A DNA stretch of 64,000 nt from JAGPUQ01 sp036961295. GTDB taxonomy: Bacteria > Pseudomonadota > Gammaproteobacteria > Pseudomonadales > Porticoccaceae. The stretch covers positions 1,488,001 through 1,552,000 of the forward strand of contig JBALVX010000001.1 of assembly GCA_036961295.1 (NCBI GenBank), in the 5' to 3' direction. Each line of letters starts with the position of its first letter. The first letter of the stretch is position 1. Of the stretch, positions 27,437 to 35,736 are shown in pieces. A program made the translations under genes and the position numbers. The notes beneath the pieces are model-generated. The model did no database searches. It had not been told where the DNA came from and saw nothing but the letters and a program-made list of their open reading frames with translations.

Positions 27437-28093
27437 ATGATCGACTGGAGCGCCATCGACACCGTTTTGCTGGATATGGACGGCACCCTGCTCGACCTGC
27501 ATTTTGACAACCACTTCTGGATGCAACACTTGCCGGCGCGCTATGCCGAGCAACACGGCCACGATCCAGAACACGCCACCCGCGATCTCCACCAGCGCTT
27601 TGAGCGCAAACAAAATACCATTCAGTGGTATTGCACCGATTATTGGTCGGCGGAACTGGCAGTGGATATCCCCGAATTGAAACGGGAGGTCGCCCACCTG
27701 ATCGCCGAGCGACCCAAGGCCCGACATTTATTGGAAGCATTAGGTAAAGCCGGCCGACAACGCATTTTAATCACCAATGCCCATCGCGATAGCTTGAATA
27801 TAAAGCTGGCTATCACCGGCATCGATGCCCTACTCGACCGCCTTATTTCCTCACACGACTACGGCGTCGCCAAAGAACACCCGACCTTCTGGAGCGCCCT
27901 GCAAAACGCAATGCCCTTTGATCCCAGCCGTACCTTATTTATCGACGACAGCGAAACCGTACTGGCCGCCGCCGCAAACTATGGGGTTGCTCACCTACTG
28001 TGTATCAAACAACCCGACAGTAAAGGACATATCCGCGAAGATTTGCGGTTTCCGGCCATCGGCCACTTCGACGAAATTCTTCCCATTCCATAA
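27437..28093 (+). CDS. yrfG: GMP/IMP nucleotidase (HAD superfamily)
   Basis: HAD phosphatase expected to dephosphorylate purine mononucleotides. Motif I is LLDMDGTLLDLHFD (nucleophile and acid/base Asp pair), motif II is ILITNAH, motif III has the Lys in AKEHPTFW, and motif IV is LFIDDSE. The ATG at 27437 (MIDWSAIDTVLLDMDG) gives 218 residues; an upstream in-frame start lies inside nudE. Neighbours nudE and hslR match the E. coli order, which supports the name. The gap to hslR is 76 bases. Confidence 0.9.
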   Translation: MIDWSAIDTVLLDMDGTLLDLHFDNHFWMQHLPARYAEQHGHDPEHATRDLHQRFERKQNTIQWYCTDYWSAELAVDIPELKREVAHLIAERPKARHLLEALGKAGRQRILITNAHRDSLNIKLAITGIDALLDRLISSHDYGVAKEHPTFWSALQNAMPFDPSRTLFIDDSETVLAAAANYGVAHLLCIKQPDSKGHIREDLRFPAIGHFDEILPIP

Positions 28094-28169
28094 GTAGGGC
28101 TTAGCAACTGATACCTCAGTAAATAAGGCTAAACCAATAGGGCCGGGTAAGGGGAACTGGATAAATAGC

Positions 28170-28583
28170 ATGAGCAGTAAAGTACGCATCGACAAATGGC
28201 TATGGGCAGCGCGTTTTTTTAAAACCCGCTCCCTGGCTAAAGCGGCCATCGAAGGCGGCAAAATTCAAATCAATGACCAACGCCCCAAGCCGAGCCGGGA
28301 ACTCGACATCGGCGACACCCTGACCATCCGCCAGGGCTGGGATGAAAAAACCGTGTTGGTGGACGCGCTATCCGAGCAGCGCCGCAGCGCCACCGAGGCC
28401 GCTCAACTGTATACCGAAACAACCGACAGCATCGCCCGGCGCGAACAACTGGGGGCTGAACGCAAAGCGCAACGTGGCGGACTGCTACAGCCAGATCACC
28501 GCCCCAGTAAAAAACAACGGCGCCAAATTCACCGTTTTCGGGAGCAAGATCACGGTGCCGGTCACGATGACAGCGCAACCTAA
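28170..28583 (+). CDS. hslR: Heat shock protein 15, ribosome-associated S4-domain protein
   Basis: RNA-binding protein that rescues 50S subunits carrying stalled nascent chains. The S4 domain is at about residues 5-70 (RIDKWLWAARFFKTRSLAKAAIEGGKI). The tail is basic with RPSKKQRRQIHRFREQD, as in E. coli Hsp15. It is 137 residues. In E. coli hslO (Hsp33) follows; here it is missing and pckA comes next. The stop codon lies in the first unit of a 13-base tandem repeat. Confidence 0.93.
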   Translation: MSSKVRIDKWLWAARFFKTRSLAKAAIEGGKIQINDQRPKPSRELDIGDTLTIRQGWDEKTVLVDALSEQRRSATEAAQLYTETTDSIARREQLGAERKAQRGGLLQPDHRPSKKQRRQIHRFREQDHGAGHDDSAT

Positions 28584-28631
28584 GCTCCTCACCTAAGCCC
28601 TTCACCTCGGCCCGTCACCCTCAACCCGTCG
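28579..28631 (+). repeat. 13-base tandem repeat overlapping the hslR stop codon
   Basis: Units CCTAAGCTCCTCA (28579-28591), CCTAAGCCCTTCA (28592-28604), CCTCGGCCCGTCA (28605-28617) and a 14-base variant (28618-28631). The TAA of the first unit is the hslR stop codon (28581-28583), and the second unit repeats it in another frame. Confidence 0.75.
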
Positions 28632-28703
28632 CCGAAAACGAGCCTTCGGGTAATTTTCCCATTAAAACCTGCCGTAGCGTTTCATCCGCGGTTTCTTTTC
28701 TGG

Positions 28704-28709
28704 CATAAT
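28704..28709 (+). promoter_or_regulatory. Possible extended -10 of pckA
   Basis: TGGCATAAT fits an extended -10 (TGn plus CATAAT) about 60 bases before the pckA ATG. The -35 region (TTTCAT-like) is weak. Confidence 0.4.
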
Positions 28710-28768
28710 TGGCGCCCTTTCGAATCTGCCCAGCTAATCCTCCATCGAATCATCTACAGGATTCCCTG

Positions 28769-30328
28769 ATGACCCAAAATGAAACCGCCACAATAACTCG
28801 TACCGACCTCAGCGCCGCAGAGCTAATTGAGTTAGCTTTGCAACGAGGAGAAGGTACGCTCACCGACCAGGGAGCCTTTCTCGCGGTAACTGGTGCGCGC
28901 ACCGGACGTTCCCCCGCTGATCGTTTTATCGTTGACGAGCCCAGCACCCGCGATGATATTGCCTGGGGGCCGGTTAACCGCCCCTTTCCCGCTGAGAAAT
29001 TTGATCCGCTGTGGAATCGCGTTGAAGCGTACCTGGCCGAAGTCGACCGTTTTATCTCCCACCTGCACGTCGGTCAGGACGCCGAACATTACATCCCGGT
29101 AAAAGTCACTACCGAGACGGCCTGGCACGGTTTGTTCGCCCACAATATGTTTATCCGGCCCGACAAGTTCAATCCGTCCAGTAAAGAAAAATGGAAGATT
29201 TTGCACGCGGCTAACTTTGTCTGCGATCCGGAGCGCGATGGCACCAACAGCGAAGGCGTGGTCATCATCAATTTCGCCCAACGCAAGTTGCTGCTGGCGG
29301 GGATGAAGTACGCCGGAGAAATGAAGAAGGGTATGTTCTCGGTGCAGAACTTCCTGCTCCCCGAAAAAGATGTGATGCCGATGCACTGCGCCTCCAATGT
29401 GGGCGAAGCCGGTGATACAACACTGTTTTTTGGTCTCTCTGGCACCGGTAAAACCACTCTCTCTGCCGATCCCGAGCGCTACCTGATTGGCGACGACGAG
29501 CACGGCTGGAGCAAAGGTGCCGTATTCAATCTCGAGGGCGGTTGTTACGCCAAGACCATCGATTTAAGCCAGAAGAATGAGCCGGTGATCTGGGACGCTA
29601 TCCGCTTCGGTGCCATCGTCGAAAATGTGGTCGTCGATGAACATCGTGTACCGGACTACTGCGACACCTCGCTGACTGAAAACGGTCGCTGCAGCTACCC
29701 CCTCGAACACGTTGACATGCGCTGCCTGGAAAACCGGGCCGGTGAACCGCGCTGCATTATCTTTTTGACCTGCGATGTCACTGGCACTTTGCCACCCGTC
29801 TCCATACTCTCGAAAGAAGCCGCCGCCTACCACTTCCTGAGCGGCTACACTGCGCGAGTCGGCTCCACCGAGCTGGGTGCAGAAGCCGGTATCAATCCCA
29901 CCTTCTCAACCTGCTTCGGCGCGCCCTTTATGCCGCGCCCGGCCGGGGTCTATGCGGAATTATTAATGAAGCGTATCGAAGGCTTTGACAGTAAAGTCTA
30001 TCTGGTCAACACCGGCTGGACCGGTGGCTCCGGTGGCGCTGGCGGTAACGGATCGCGTTTCCCGATTCCGGTCACCCGAGCTGTAGTTGCGGCTATACAA
30101 AGTGGCGTGCTGGAAAATGCCGAGACCGAAACGCTGCCGCTCTACAATCTCGAAGTGCCTAAAATCATACCGGGCGTGGACAGCAAGTATTTAATGCCGC
30201 AGACCACCTGGACTGATCAAGCCGCTTACCGCGAACAGGCAACCAAACTCGCCGGGCTGTTTATTGAAAACTTCAAGCAATTTGAAGTCTCCGACGATGT
30301 TGTAAAAGCGGGGCCGTCTATTGATTAA
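28769..30328 (+). CDS. pckA: Phosphoenolpyruvate carboxykinase (ATP)
   Basis: Gluconeogenic enzyme: oxaloacetate + ATP gives PEP, CO2 and ADP. ATP-type features are the kinase-1a loop GLSGTGKTTLSADPER, the metal motif LIGDDEHGWSKGAVFNLEGGCYAK (split about its acidic pair) and GRSPADRF near the N-terminus. The ATG at 28769 (MTQNETATITR) has AGGA upstream and gives 519 residues; codons upstream are open but unlike the family. It needs gluconeogenic substrates such as organic or fatty acids, in keeping with the acyl-CoA genes in the window. The stop codon sits in an 18-base repeat and a bidirectional terminator follows. Confidence 0.96.
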   Translation: MTQNETATITRTDLSAAELIELALQRGEGTLTDQGAFLAVTGARTGRSPADRFIVDEPSTRDDIAWGPVNRPFPAEKFDPLWNRVEAYLAEVDRFISHLHVGQDAEHYIPVKVTTETAWHGLFAHNMFIRPDKFNPSSKEKWKILHAANFVCDPERDGTNSEGVVIINFAQRKLLLAGMKYAGEMKKGMFSVQNFLLPEKDVMPMHCASNVGEAGDTTLFFGLSGTGKTTLSADPERYLIGDDEHGWSKGAVFNLEGGCYAKTIDLSQKNEPVIWDAIRFGAIVENVVVDEHRVPDYCDTSLTENGRCSYPLEHVDMRCLENRAGEPRCIIFLTCDVTGTLPPVSILSKEAAAYHFLSGYTARVGSTELGAEAGINPTFSTCFGAPFMPRPAGVYAELLMKRIEGFDSKVYLVNTGWTGGSGGAGGNGSRFPIPVTRAVVAAIQSGVLENAETETLPLYNLEVPKIIPGVDSKYLMPQTTWTDQAAYREQATKLAGLFIENFKQFEVSDDVVKAGPSID

Positions 30329-30380
30329 GCATGATCCCTGATTAAACCATGGCCCCCGATTAAGCCCAGCCATCGGCTGA
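30321..30380 (+). repeat. 18-20-base tandem repeat overlapping the pckA stop codon
   Basis: Units start TTGATTAAGC (30321), TGATTAAACC (30339) and CGATTAAGCC (30357), with a poorer fourth unit (CTGACTTAAA). The first GATTAA holds the pckA stop codon, so TAA is repeated three to four times downstream. Confidence 0.65.
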
Positions 30381-30394
30381 CTTAAATGCTAGCC

Positions 30395-30432
30395 CATAAA
30401 AAAAGCCTCTCTACTGGAGGCTTTTTTTATGG
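30395..30432. terminator. Bidirectional terminator (pckA / hemY)
   Basis: The stem AAGCCTC-tctactg-GAGGCTT is flanked by A-tract and T-tract and by CATA/TATG, and works in both orientations. It separates pckA from the convergent algZR-hemCDXY operon. Confidence 0.88.
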
Positions 30433-30529
30433 GCGTCTTTTTATGTTTCTGCGTCTACTTATCATCATCTTTACCGTCGCTTTATGCTCATCTTTTCCGT
30501 CGCTGGCACGACGCAATTTAAACGTCTTA

Positions 30530-31744
30530 TCAGATAAGTGAGAGACTGCTCTTTAAGCCCGCCTGGTAATACTCATCGCTCTTGCTACGCTCGCCCAACT
30601 GTTCCATCACCGCAGCCAGTTCACCATAGGCCTGCGGACTGCCGCCTACCTTCACCGCGCGCTCCAGATAGTCTTTAGCTTTGCCCCACAGTTCACTGCG
30701 CCTACAAATGAGACCGAGAGCCAGTAACAATTCTGGGGAATCCTGATGAGATCTCAACCAGGCTTCAGCAATGGTGAGTTTCTTGGGTAATACCGGGGTT
30801 TCTAATTCAACCCAGTTCAATACCAACGCGCCACTCCACTCGCGATTAATTTGTTGCCGCAATTGCGTTTCGGCATTTTTGTGCTCACCGACATTTTCCA
30901 GCGCTTTGCTGTACAGCGTGACCAGTTCAGCATTGCGGCGCACGGCTTTAGGCGTGTTTGACCACAGCTGTGACAAGCTTTCCAGGCGTTGCGCAAGCGG
31001 TTGCTCTACGGAATCGACCTGCAAAAAATTATCCAGCACACCACGTCGCGTACTAATTTCCAGGGCATCCAGAGCATCCTTAGGTTCAGCCTTCGTGCGT
31101 CTCAAATCGGGCAACAGCTTTTCCAGGTTCTCCCAGTCTTGCTGCTGCACCAAGGCATCTTTTAACAGACGCAGCGCGTAAGGGTGCTTAGGTTGACGCT
31201 GTTGAACGTCGCGTAACACCGCCGCCGCGCGACCATAGTCCCGACCGCGCATGAGTACCCGAGCACGAGCCAAGTATAAGGCAATACTGTCGCCGCCGAT
31301 TTCCTTTTCCGCAACGGTTAGAATTTCTTCCGCTTCCTGATCATTACCCATCTCGGCCGCGGCTTCAGCCGCTACCAGATAATTTAAAGCGGGAGCATCC
31401 GAGCTCGGAGCAGATTTCATTAATCCCTGCTTCGCATCGCGCCAGCGGCCTTCATAGTAACTTTCCAGACCCTGTAATACCTGGCGACGACTTTTTTCAG
31501 CGCGACCCTGCTTGCGGTTTTTCCACAGTTGAACTCCGGGTCGGGTAATACTCCGAAATATCCACCCTACCAGACGCAACACGCACCACAGGGCAAGTAA
31601 TACCACCACCGCCATCCACAGGCTTAGCTGAACCACCTCGTTGCCCACGGAGATCATAATAAAGCCCTGCGCGTAACCCATCGACCAAAACAACAGGCCA
31701 CCAACGACCAGCGCCAGCGCAATCAGCACGATCACTTTTCTCAT
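30530..31744 (-). CDS. hemY: HemY-family haem-operon membrane protein
   Basis: Inner-membrane TPR protein of the proteobacterial hemCDXY operon, of uncertain biochemical role (not the Bacillus protoporphyrinogen oxidase of the same name). Two membrane segments occupy about residues 4-20 and 40-65, giving the HemY_N domain. The remaining ~300 residues are helical with TPR-like repeats (for example ALGLICRRSELWGKAKDYLE). It is 404 residues. Its start overlaps the hemX stop by four bases. Confidence 0.9.
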   Translation of the reverse strand: MRKVIVLIALALVVGGLLFWSMGYAQGFIMISVGNEVVQLSLWMAVVVLLALWCVLRLVGWIFRSITRPGVQLWKNRKQGRAEKSRRQVLQGLESYYEGRWRDAKQGLMKSAPSSDAPALNYLVAAEAAAEMGNDQEAEEILTVAEKEIGGDSIALYLARARVLMRGRDYGRAAAVLRDVQQRQPKHPYALRLLKDALVQQQDWENLEKLLPDLRRTKAEPKDALDALEISTRRGVLDNFLQVDSVEQPLAQRLESLSQLWSNTPKAVRRNAELVTLYSKALENVGEHKNAETQLRQQINREWSGALVLNWVELETPVLPKKLTIAEAWLRSHQDSPELLLALGLICRRSELWGKAKDYLERAVKVGGSPQAYGELAAVMEQLGERSKSDEYYQAGLKSSLSLI

Positions 31745-33012
31745 GGCGCGGCGCTCCCACTATCTGGCGAATGCCTGTTGGCGCGGCCGTCAACATACTG
31801 CTTAAGGCTCTCTACTGAAGCGGAAATATCCGGTAGGCGCGTGCTAATTGGCTGCCGCTCCAACTGTGCTAATTCTTCGACGACAAAGTTAGCTTGATTA
31901 TCTAACTGGAAAAACGCTTTAAGCCACTGGGAGGCATTATTTAAACTGTCTCGATAGATTGCAGGCTGACGCTCGAGCAAAGCCAATTGCGCCTGGGATA
32001 TCATCAATTGCAGGTTTTGTCGCAGGTAAATCTCCTGCTCGGGAGCCATTAAGGGTTGCAGAGGCGCGCCGAGCGATCGCACCTGTAAATGCTCTTTGCT
32101 AAAGCTATCGAAAGCGGAACCCGCATTATCTGAAAATCGATTCCAGGCAGACTTCAATCGGGATGCCGCCACCGGCTCTTCACTTAATCCTGATTCGTCG
32201 CCACTATTCCCCTGAGCTTGCGACACGGATTGATCGGCCGCAGCTGTACCCGTAGCCACCTCCGGATCGGGGGTAATACTCAGCTTGCCCATAATATCCT
32301 TGAGTGCACTCAGCCGTAGATAAAGACCTTCGCGATCCACCGAACCGGCCATTTTGAGCGCGGCAATATCGGCGGCAAGCGTCCGCCTGACCGGCAATAC
32401 TTTAGTGTCGTCCAAAGCCCGCAGAATAGTGTCCGCGCGAGTCAGCAAGGGCAGCACATTGTCGCTTTGCTGCATCGCTAACCGTTGGCTGGCAAGTCGC
32501 AGTAAATATTCTGCCTCAGCCAGTCGCCAGTCATCCGTGCTTAGCGAGGCGATGGCTGTCATTCTCGCGCCCTGACGATTGATCTCGGCTTGAGTAGACG
32601 CGTTGGCCTGAGCTAACTCGCTCTGTAACTGGCTGCGCGCCCGACTTTCGGCCTGCAAAGCCGATTGAATGTCGTTCAACGCAGTTTGCTGAGCCTGCCC
32701 ATCTTCGCGAACGGTTTGCAACACGCCAAAGTCGTGCTGCTGAAACCAGCTCCAGGCCAAATAGCCGCCGGCACCCAGACCGCCGATAAGCAAAAGCAGT
32801 ACCAGCCACACCAGACCCAAACCCGATTTACGTGTTTTCGTCACGGTCTGAGTGTCGGACTGGCCAGCGGTTTGAGTATCCGCAGTTGATTTTTTGGCGG
32901 CAGAGCCGCTGTCGTCTGCAATGGCTGTCGAGCTGCCATCCTGTTGTTTCGCTTCATCGGTTTCGGGCTTACTTGATACTTCGGTGTGTTTAGATTTGGA
33001 CACGGATTGCAT
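31741..33012 (-). CDS. hemX: HemX-family membrane protein
   Basis: Product of the hemCDXY operon, once called a uroporphyrinogen III methyltransferase but lacking the SAM-methyltransferase motifs; function uncertain. It has a low-complexity Ser/Thr/Asp/Lys-rich N-terminus (about residues 1-60), one transmembrane helix (GLVWLVLLLLIGGLGAGGYL) and a long helical periplasmic part with coiled-coil (about 90-150). It contains the conserved motif DDWRLAEAEYLLRLASQRL. It is 423 residues. It lies 25 bases after hemD and overlaps hemY by four bases. Confidence 0.9.
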   Translation of the reverse strand: MQSVSKSKHTEVSSKPETDEAKQQDGSSTAIADDSGSAAKKSTADTQTAGQSDTQTVTKTRKSGLGLVWLVLLLLIGGLGAGGYLAWSWFQQHDFGVLQTVREDGQAQQTALNDIQSALQAESRARSQLQSELAQANASTQAEINRQGARMTAIASLSTDDWRLAEAEYLLRLASQRLAMQQSDNVLPLLTRADTILRALDDTKVLPVRRTLAADIAALKMAGSVDREGLYLRLSALKDIMGKLSITPDPEVATGTAAADQSVSQAQGNSGDESGLSEEPVAASRLKSAWNRFSDNAGSAFDSFSKEHLQVRSLGAPLQPLMAPEQEIYLRQNLQLMISQAQLALLERQPAIYRDSLNNASQWLKAFFQLDNQANFVVEELAQLERQPISTRLPDISASVESLKQYVDGRANRHSPDSGSAAP

Positions 33013-33037
33013 ACCCCGTCGAATAGAATTGAGTGCT

Positions 33038-33922
33038 TCAGTGAGACCGGCAAGTGTACCAGTCCCGGAGCGCCTGCTCCATATCTACCACTACGGCACT
33101 GGCAGCGGTGATCACCTGCTTAAAACCCAGCTCGCTGGCCAGTTGCGCGACTCTGGCTCCCGGGACAAGGCAAGGTAATTCCCAGACCGTTTTCGGTGTC
33201 AAACTTGCGGAGTCCGAGCTTGTAGAATCCAAGCTCGTAAAATCCAAGCTCGTAAAATCCAGCCCCGCAAAAGCCGCCAGAATTTCACCACTGTGAGCCA
33301 CCACCACAGTAGCCTCGTCACTATCGAGAAATAGCTTAATCCCATCGGCGTGGCGATAATCTGTAACGCGGCGATACACCTCGCAATAGCTAACGTCGGC
33401 ACCGCGCGCCATTAGCGTGTCTTTTAAAGTCTCCCGGCCGCCCTGCCCACGGACAATCAAGATACGCTGGCCTGCCACACTCGCCATTTCCGGCATGGCC
33501 AGAAGGCTTTCGGTAGAGGCCTCATCTACCGGATGAAGCGCAGCGATACCCAACTCACAGAGCGTCGCCGCGGTGGTAGGGCCAACTGCAGCAACCTCTA
33601 CCTTGTCGAAATCAATACCGGCCTGCCGCAGGGGCTCTACGCCATAACTAACGGCGTGGCGACTAACAAAAATAACCCTGTCGTAACACCCGGGAGTCTG
33701 CTGCTGCAAAGCAAGGTCGGATGGGGTACACAGTGGGTTGACCTGAAGATTGGCACGCGTCGTTTTATTGGCACACGGCGCTTCATTAGCAGGCAGCGCT
33801 TCAATCGCAAGAAGGGGATAACTCATCACGCTAGCGCCCGCCGCGCTGAGCGCCGCAGCCAGGGGGTCATCCGGGCGTGCACTTCTTATTACCAGCACTC
33901 TAAGACCGGACAGTGTTTTCAT
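33038..33922 (-). CDS. hemD: Uroporphyrinogen-III synthase with two repeat insertions
   Basis: Closes and inverts ring D of hydroxymethylbilane to give uroporphyrinogen III. Family stretches are LRVLVIRSARPDD, DRVIFVSRHAVSYG, VAAVGPTTAATL and ILIVRGQGGRETLKDTL. The ATG at 33920-33922 gives 294 residues, longer than the usual ~250. The excess comes from two repetitive stretches: hexapeptides IEALPA/NEAPCA/NKTTRA near residue 50 and pentapeptides GLDFT/SLDFT/SLDST/SSDSA near residue 240, each encoded by in-frame tandem DNA repeats. The fold should survive because both lie in loops. A start at 33985 would overlap hemC. Confidence 0.9.
   Translation of the reverse strand: MKTLSGLRVLVIRSARPDDPLAAALSAAGASVMSYPLLAIEALPANEAPCANKTTRANLQVNPLCTPSDLALQQQTPGCYDRVIFVSRHAVSYGVEPLRQAGIDFDKVEVAAVGPTTAATLCELGIAALHPVDEASTESLLAMPEMASVAGQRILIVRGQGGRETLKDTLMARGADVSYCEVYRRVTDYRHADGIKLFLDSDEATVVVAHSGEILAAFAGLDFTSLDFTSLDSTSSDSASLTPKTVWELPCLVPGARVAQLASELGFKQVITAASAVVVDMEQALRDWYTCRSH
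33206..33265 (-). repeat. 15-base in-frame tandem repeat inside hemD
   Basis: Four units, 33206-33220, 33221-33235, 33236-33250 and 33251-33265, the middle two differing by only two bases (plus strand TGTAGAATCCAAGCT and CGTAAAATCCAAGCT). The minus-strand reading gives pentapeptides of the type SLDFT. The period keeps the frame. Confidence 0.85.
33752..33805 (-). repeat. 18-base in-frame tandem repeat inside hemD
   Basis: Three degenerate units of 18 bases: 33752-33769, 33770-33787 and 33788-33805. They encode hexapeptides of the type xEAxxA. This is a second, independent frame-preserving expansion in the same gene. Confidence 0.7.
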
Positions 33923-33953
33923 AAAAGCACGAGCGCCGTCATTCTCAAATATA

Positions 33954-34931
33954 TTACCTGATCTCGGCAAGTAAGCGATCGGCACCCTTACTTAACAGAC
34001 GCTCCGCTAACTCAACACCCAGGGCCGCTCCGTTTTCCGCCGGGCCTTCGATACGCTCACGCAATATTTCTGTGCCATCAAGAGAACCGACCAAAGCGCG
34101 CAACTGTAAAACTTCGCCCTCAAGTTCTGCAAAACAGGCAATAGGTGCCTGACAACCACCCTGCAAACGTTCATTGACAGCGCGTTCCGCCACCACGCGC
34201 AAGGCGCTAGATCGGTGTTGCAGGGGTGCCAGCAAGGTTTGCGTTTGGCTATCGCCAACGCGACACTCAATACCCACCGCACCCTGACCACCGGCGGGCA
34301 AGGATAATTCGGTATCGAGCTGCTGGGCGATACGCTCAGCAAGGCCCAGACGGATCAAACCCGCGGCTGCCAAAACAATGGCGTCGTAATGGCCACTATC
34401 AAGCTTAGCCAGGCGGGTATTCACGTTGCCGCGCAAATCGATTATCTCTAACTGCGGGAACCGTGCCTGCAATTGACAGCTGCGGCGCAAACTGCAAGTG
34501 CCAACACGAGCACCCGGTGGCAAATCTTCCACACTGTCGTAATTATTACTAACCAGGGCATCGTATGGATTTCCCCTCTCACAAATAACCGCTAGTTCAA
34601 GGCCATGGGGAAAAGCCATTGGCACATCTTTCATGGAGTGGACGGCTATATCGGCACGATTTTCCAGCAGCGCGGTTTCTAGCTCCTTAATAAACAAACC
34701 TTTGCCACCAATTTTTGCCAGGGGAGTATCGAAAATCTTGTCACCACGGGTAGTGAAGCCAAGAATTTCCACTGTCACCGCGCTACCGTGCAAGCGTTCT
34801 AATTCGGCTTTAACAAAGTGCGCCTGCCACAGTGCCAGATCGCTTTTGCGCGTAGCAATGCGAATTAATGCAGTATCTGCGGAGGCAAGAAGAGGTGAAG
34901 CGGCTATGTTTTCAGGTATGTTTTCAGACAT
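33954..34931 (-). CDS. hemC: Porphobilinogen deaminase (hydroxymethylbilane synthase)
   Basis: Polymerises four porphobilinogens on a dipyrromethane cofactor. RIATRKSDLALWQAHFV, the catalytic-Asp region ALLENRADIAVHSMKDVP, the SLRRSCQLQ arginine cluster and the cofactor-attachment loop with Cys in LQGGCQAPI are present. It is 325 residues, with about 20 residues before the conserved IRIATRKS start. Third gene of algZ-algR-hemC-hemD-hemX-hemY, as in Pseudomonas. Confidence 0.97.
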   Translation of the reverse strand: MSENIPENIAASPLLASADTALIRIATRKSDLALWQAHFVKAELERLHGSAVTVEILGFTTRGDKIFDTPLAKIGGKGLFIKELETALLENRADIAVHSMKDVPMAFPHGLELAVICERGNPYDALVSNNYDSVEDLPPGARVGTCSLRRSCQLQARFPQLEIIDLRGNVNTRLAKLDSGHYDAIVLAAAGLIRLGLAERIAQQLDTELSLPAGGQGAVGIECRVGDSQTQTLLAPLQHRSSALRVVAERAVNERLQGGCQAPIACFAELEGEVLQLRALVGSLDGTEILRERIEGPAENGAALGVELAERLLSKGADRLLAEIR

Positions 34932-34988
34932 GTATATAGGTAGCTCAATAAAATACGAGAAAAATAAAAATAGAATAGATTAAGGCGA

Positions 34989-35726
34989 TTAAATTTGTTC
35001 GAGTAGCTTTCTAAGCGGAGCTATATGGCGGCGGCTGACCTGTGGCCGTATATCCAAACCTTTAAGGCGTACATAGCTCAAACCATCCTGGCTTTTTTCA
35101 ATGGCCTCAATGTGCGAAATAGCCACTAAGGCATTGCGATGAATACGAATAAAACGGCCCTCAAATTCAGTTTCCAGTTCCTTCAACGTTTCGTCAAGCA
35201 GGGCTTCTCCCTCAGCATGATACGCCGAAACGTATTTATGCTCGGCAAGAAATAAACGTACCTCCGAGACCGGCACCAGCTCCATACCACGCCGGTTTTT
35301 CGCGGAAATATGGCTGCGCCCCCCGAGCACCACGCCGGGAGTTTGCTGCAATTCGGCGAGCTGCGCCTTGTTAACACGACGCGCCCGATTTAATGCTGAC
35401 TCCAAATCTGCTTGCTTAACCGGTTTCAGCAAGTAGCCAACTGCCTCGGACGAAAACGCCGCTACGGCGTAATCGTCGTAAGCCGTGCAAAAAATAACTG
35501 CCGGCGGCGGATCGAGTTCGGCCAGGTGCAGCGCTGCCGCCAGTCCATCCATACCCGGCATCCGTACGTCCATAAATACCACGTCGGGGCTGGTGTCTCG
35601 CGCCACCTTAATTGCCTCCTGGCCATTGCCGGCCTGACCCACGACTCGAAACCCTCCCAGCGCCAAAACCATGCGTGAAAGTCGTTCCCGTGCTAAAGGC
35701 TCGTCATCAACGATAAGTACATTCAT
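34989..35726 (-). CDS. algR: LytTR-family response regulator AlgR-like
   Basis: Receiver domain (about residues 1-120) with acidic pair D7/D8, phospho-acceptor D53 (VVFMDVRMPGMDG), Thr in IFCTAYDDYA and Lys in YLLKPV. It is followed by a LytTR DNA-binding domain (about 140-240; FIRIHRNALVAISHIE). In Pseudomonas AlgR controls alginate, type IV pilus and twitching genes, so a link to the pil operon in this window is plausible but unproven. Ten bases after algZ; next to hemC as in Pseudomonas. Confidence 0.93.
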   Translation of the reverse strand: MNVLIVDDEPLARERLSRMVLALGGFRVVGQAGNGQEAIKVARDTSPDVVFMDVRMPGMDGLAAALHLAELDPPPAVIFCTAYDDYAVAAFSSEAVGYLLKPVKQADLESALNRARRVNKAQLAELQQTPGVVLGGRSHISAKNRRGMELVPVSEVRLFLAEHKYVSAYHAEGEALLDETLKELETEFEGRFIRIHRNALVAISHIEAIEKSQDGLSYVRLKGLDIRPQVSRRHIAPLRKLLEQI

Positions 35727-35736
35727 CTAAGCAGTC

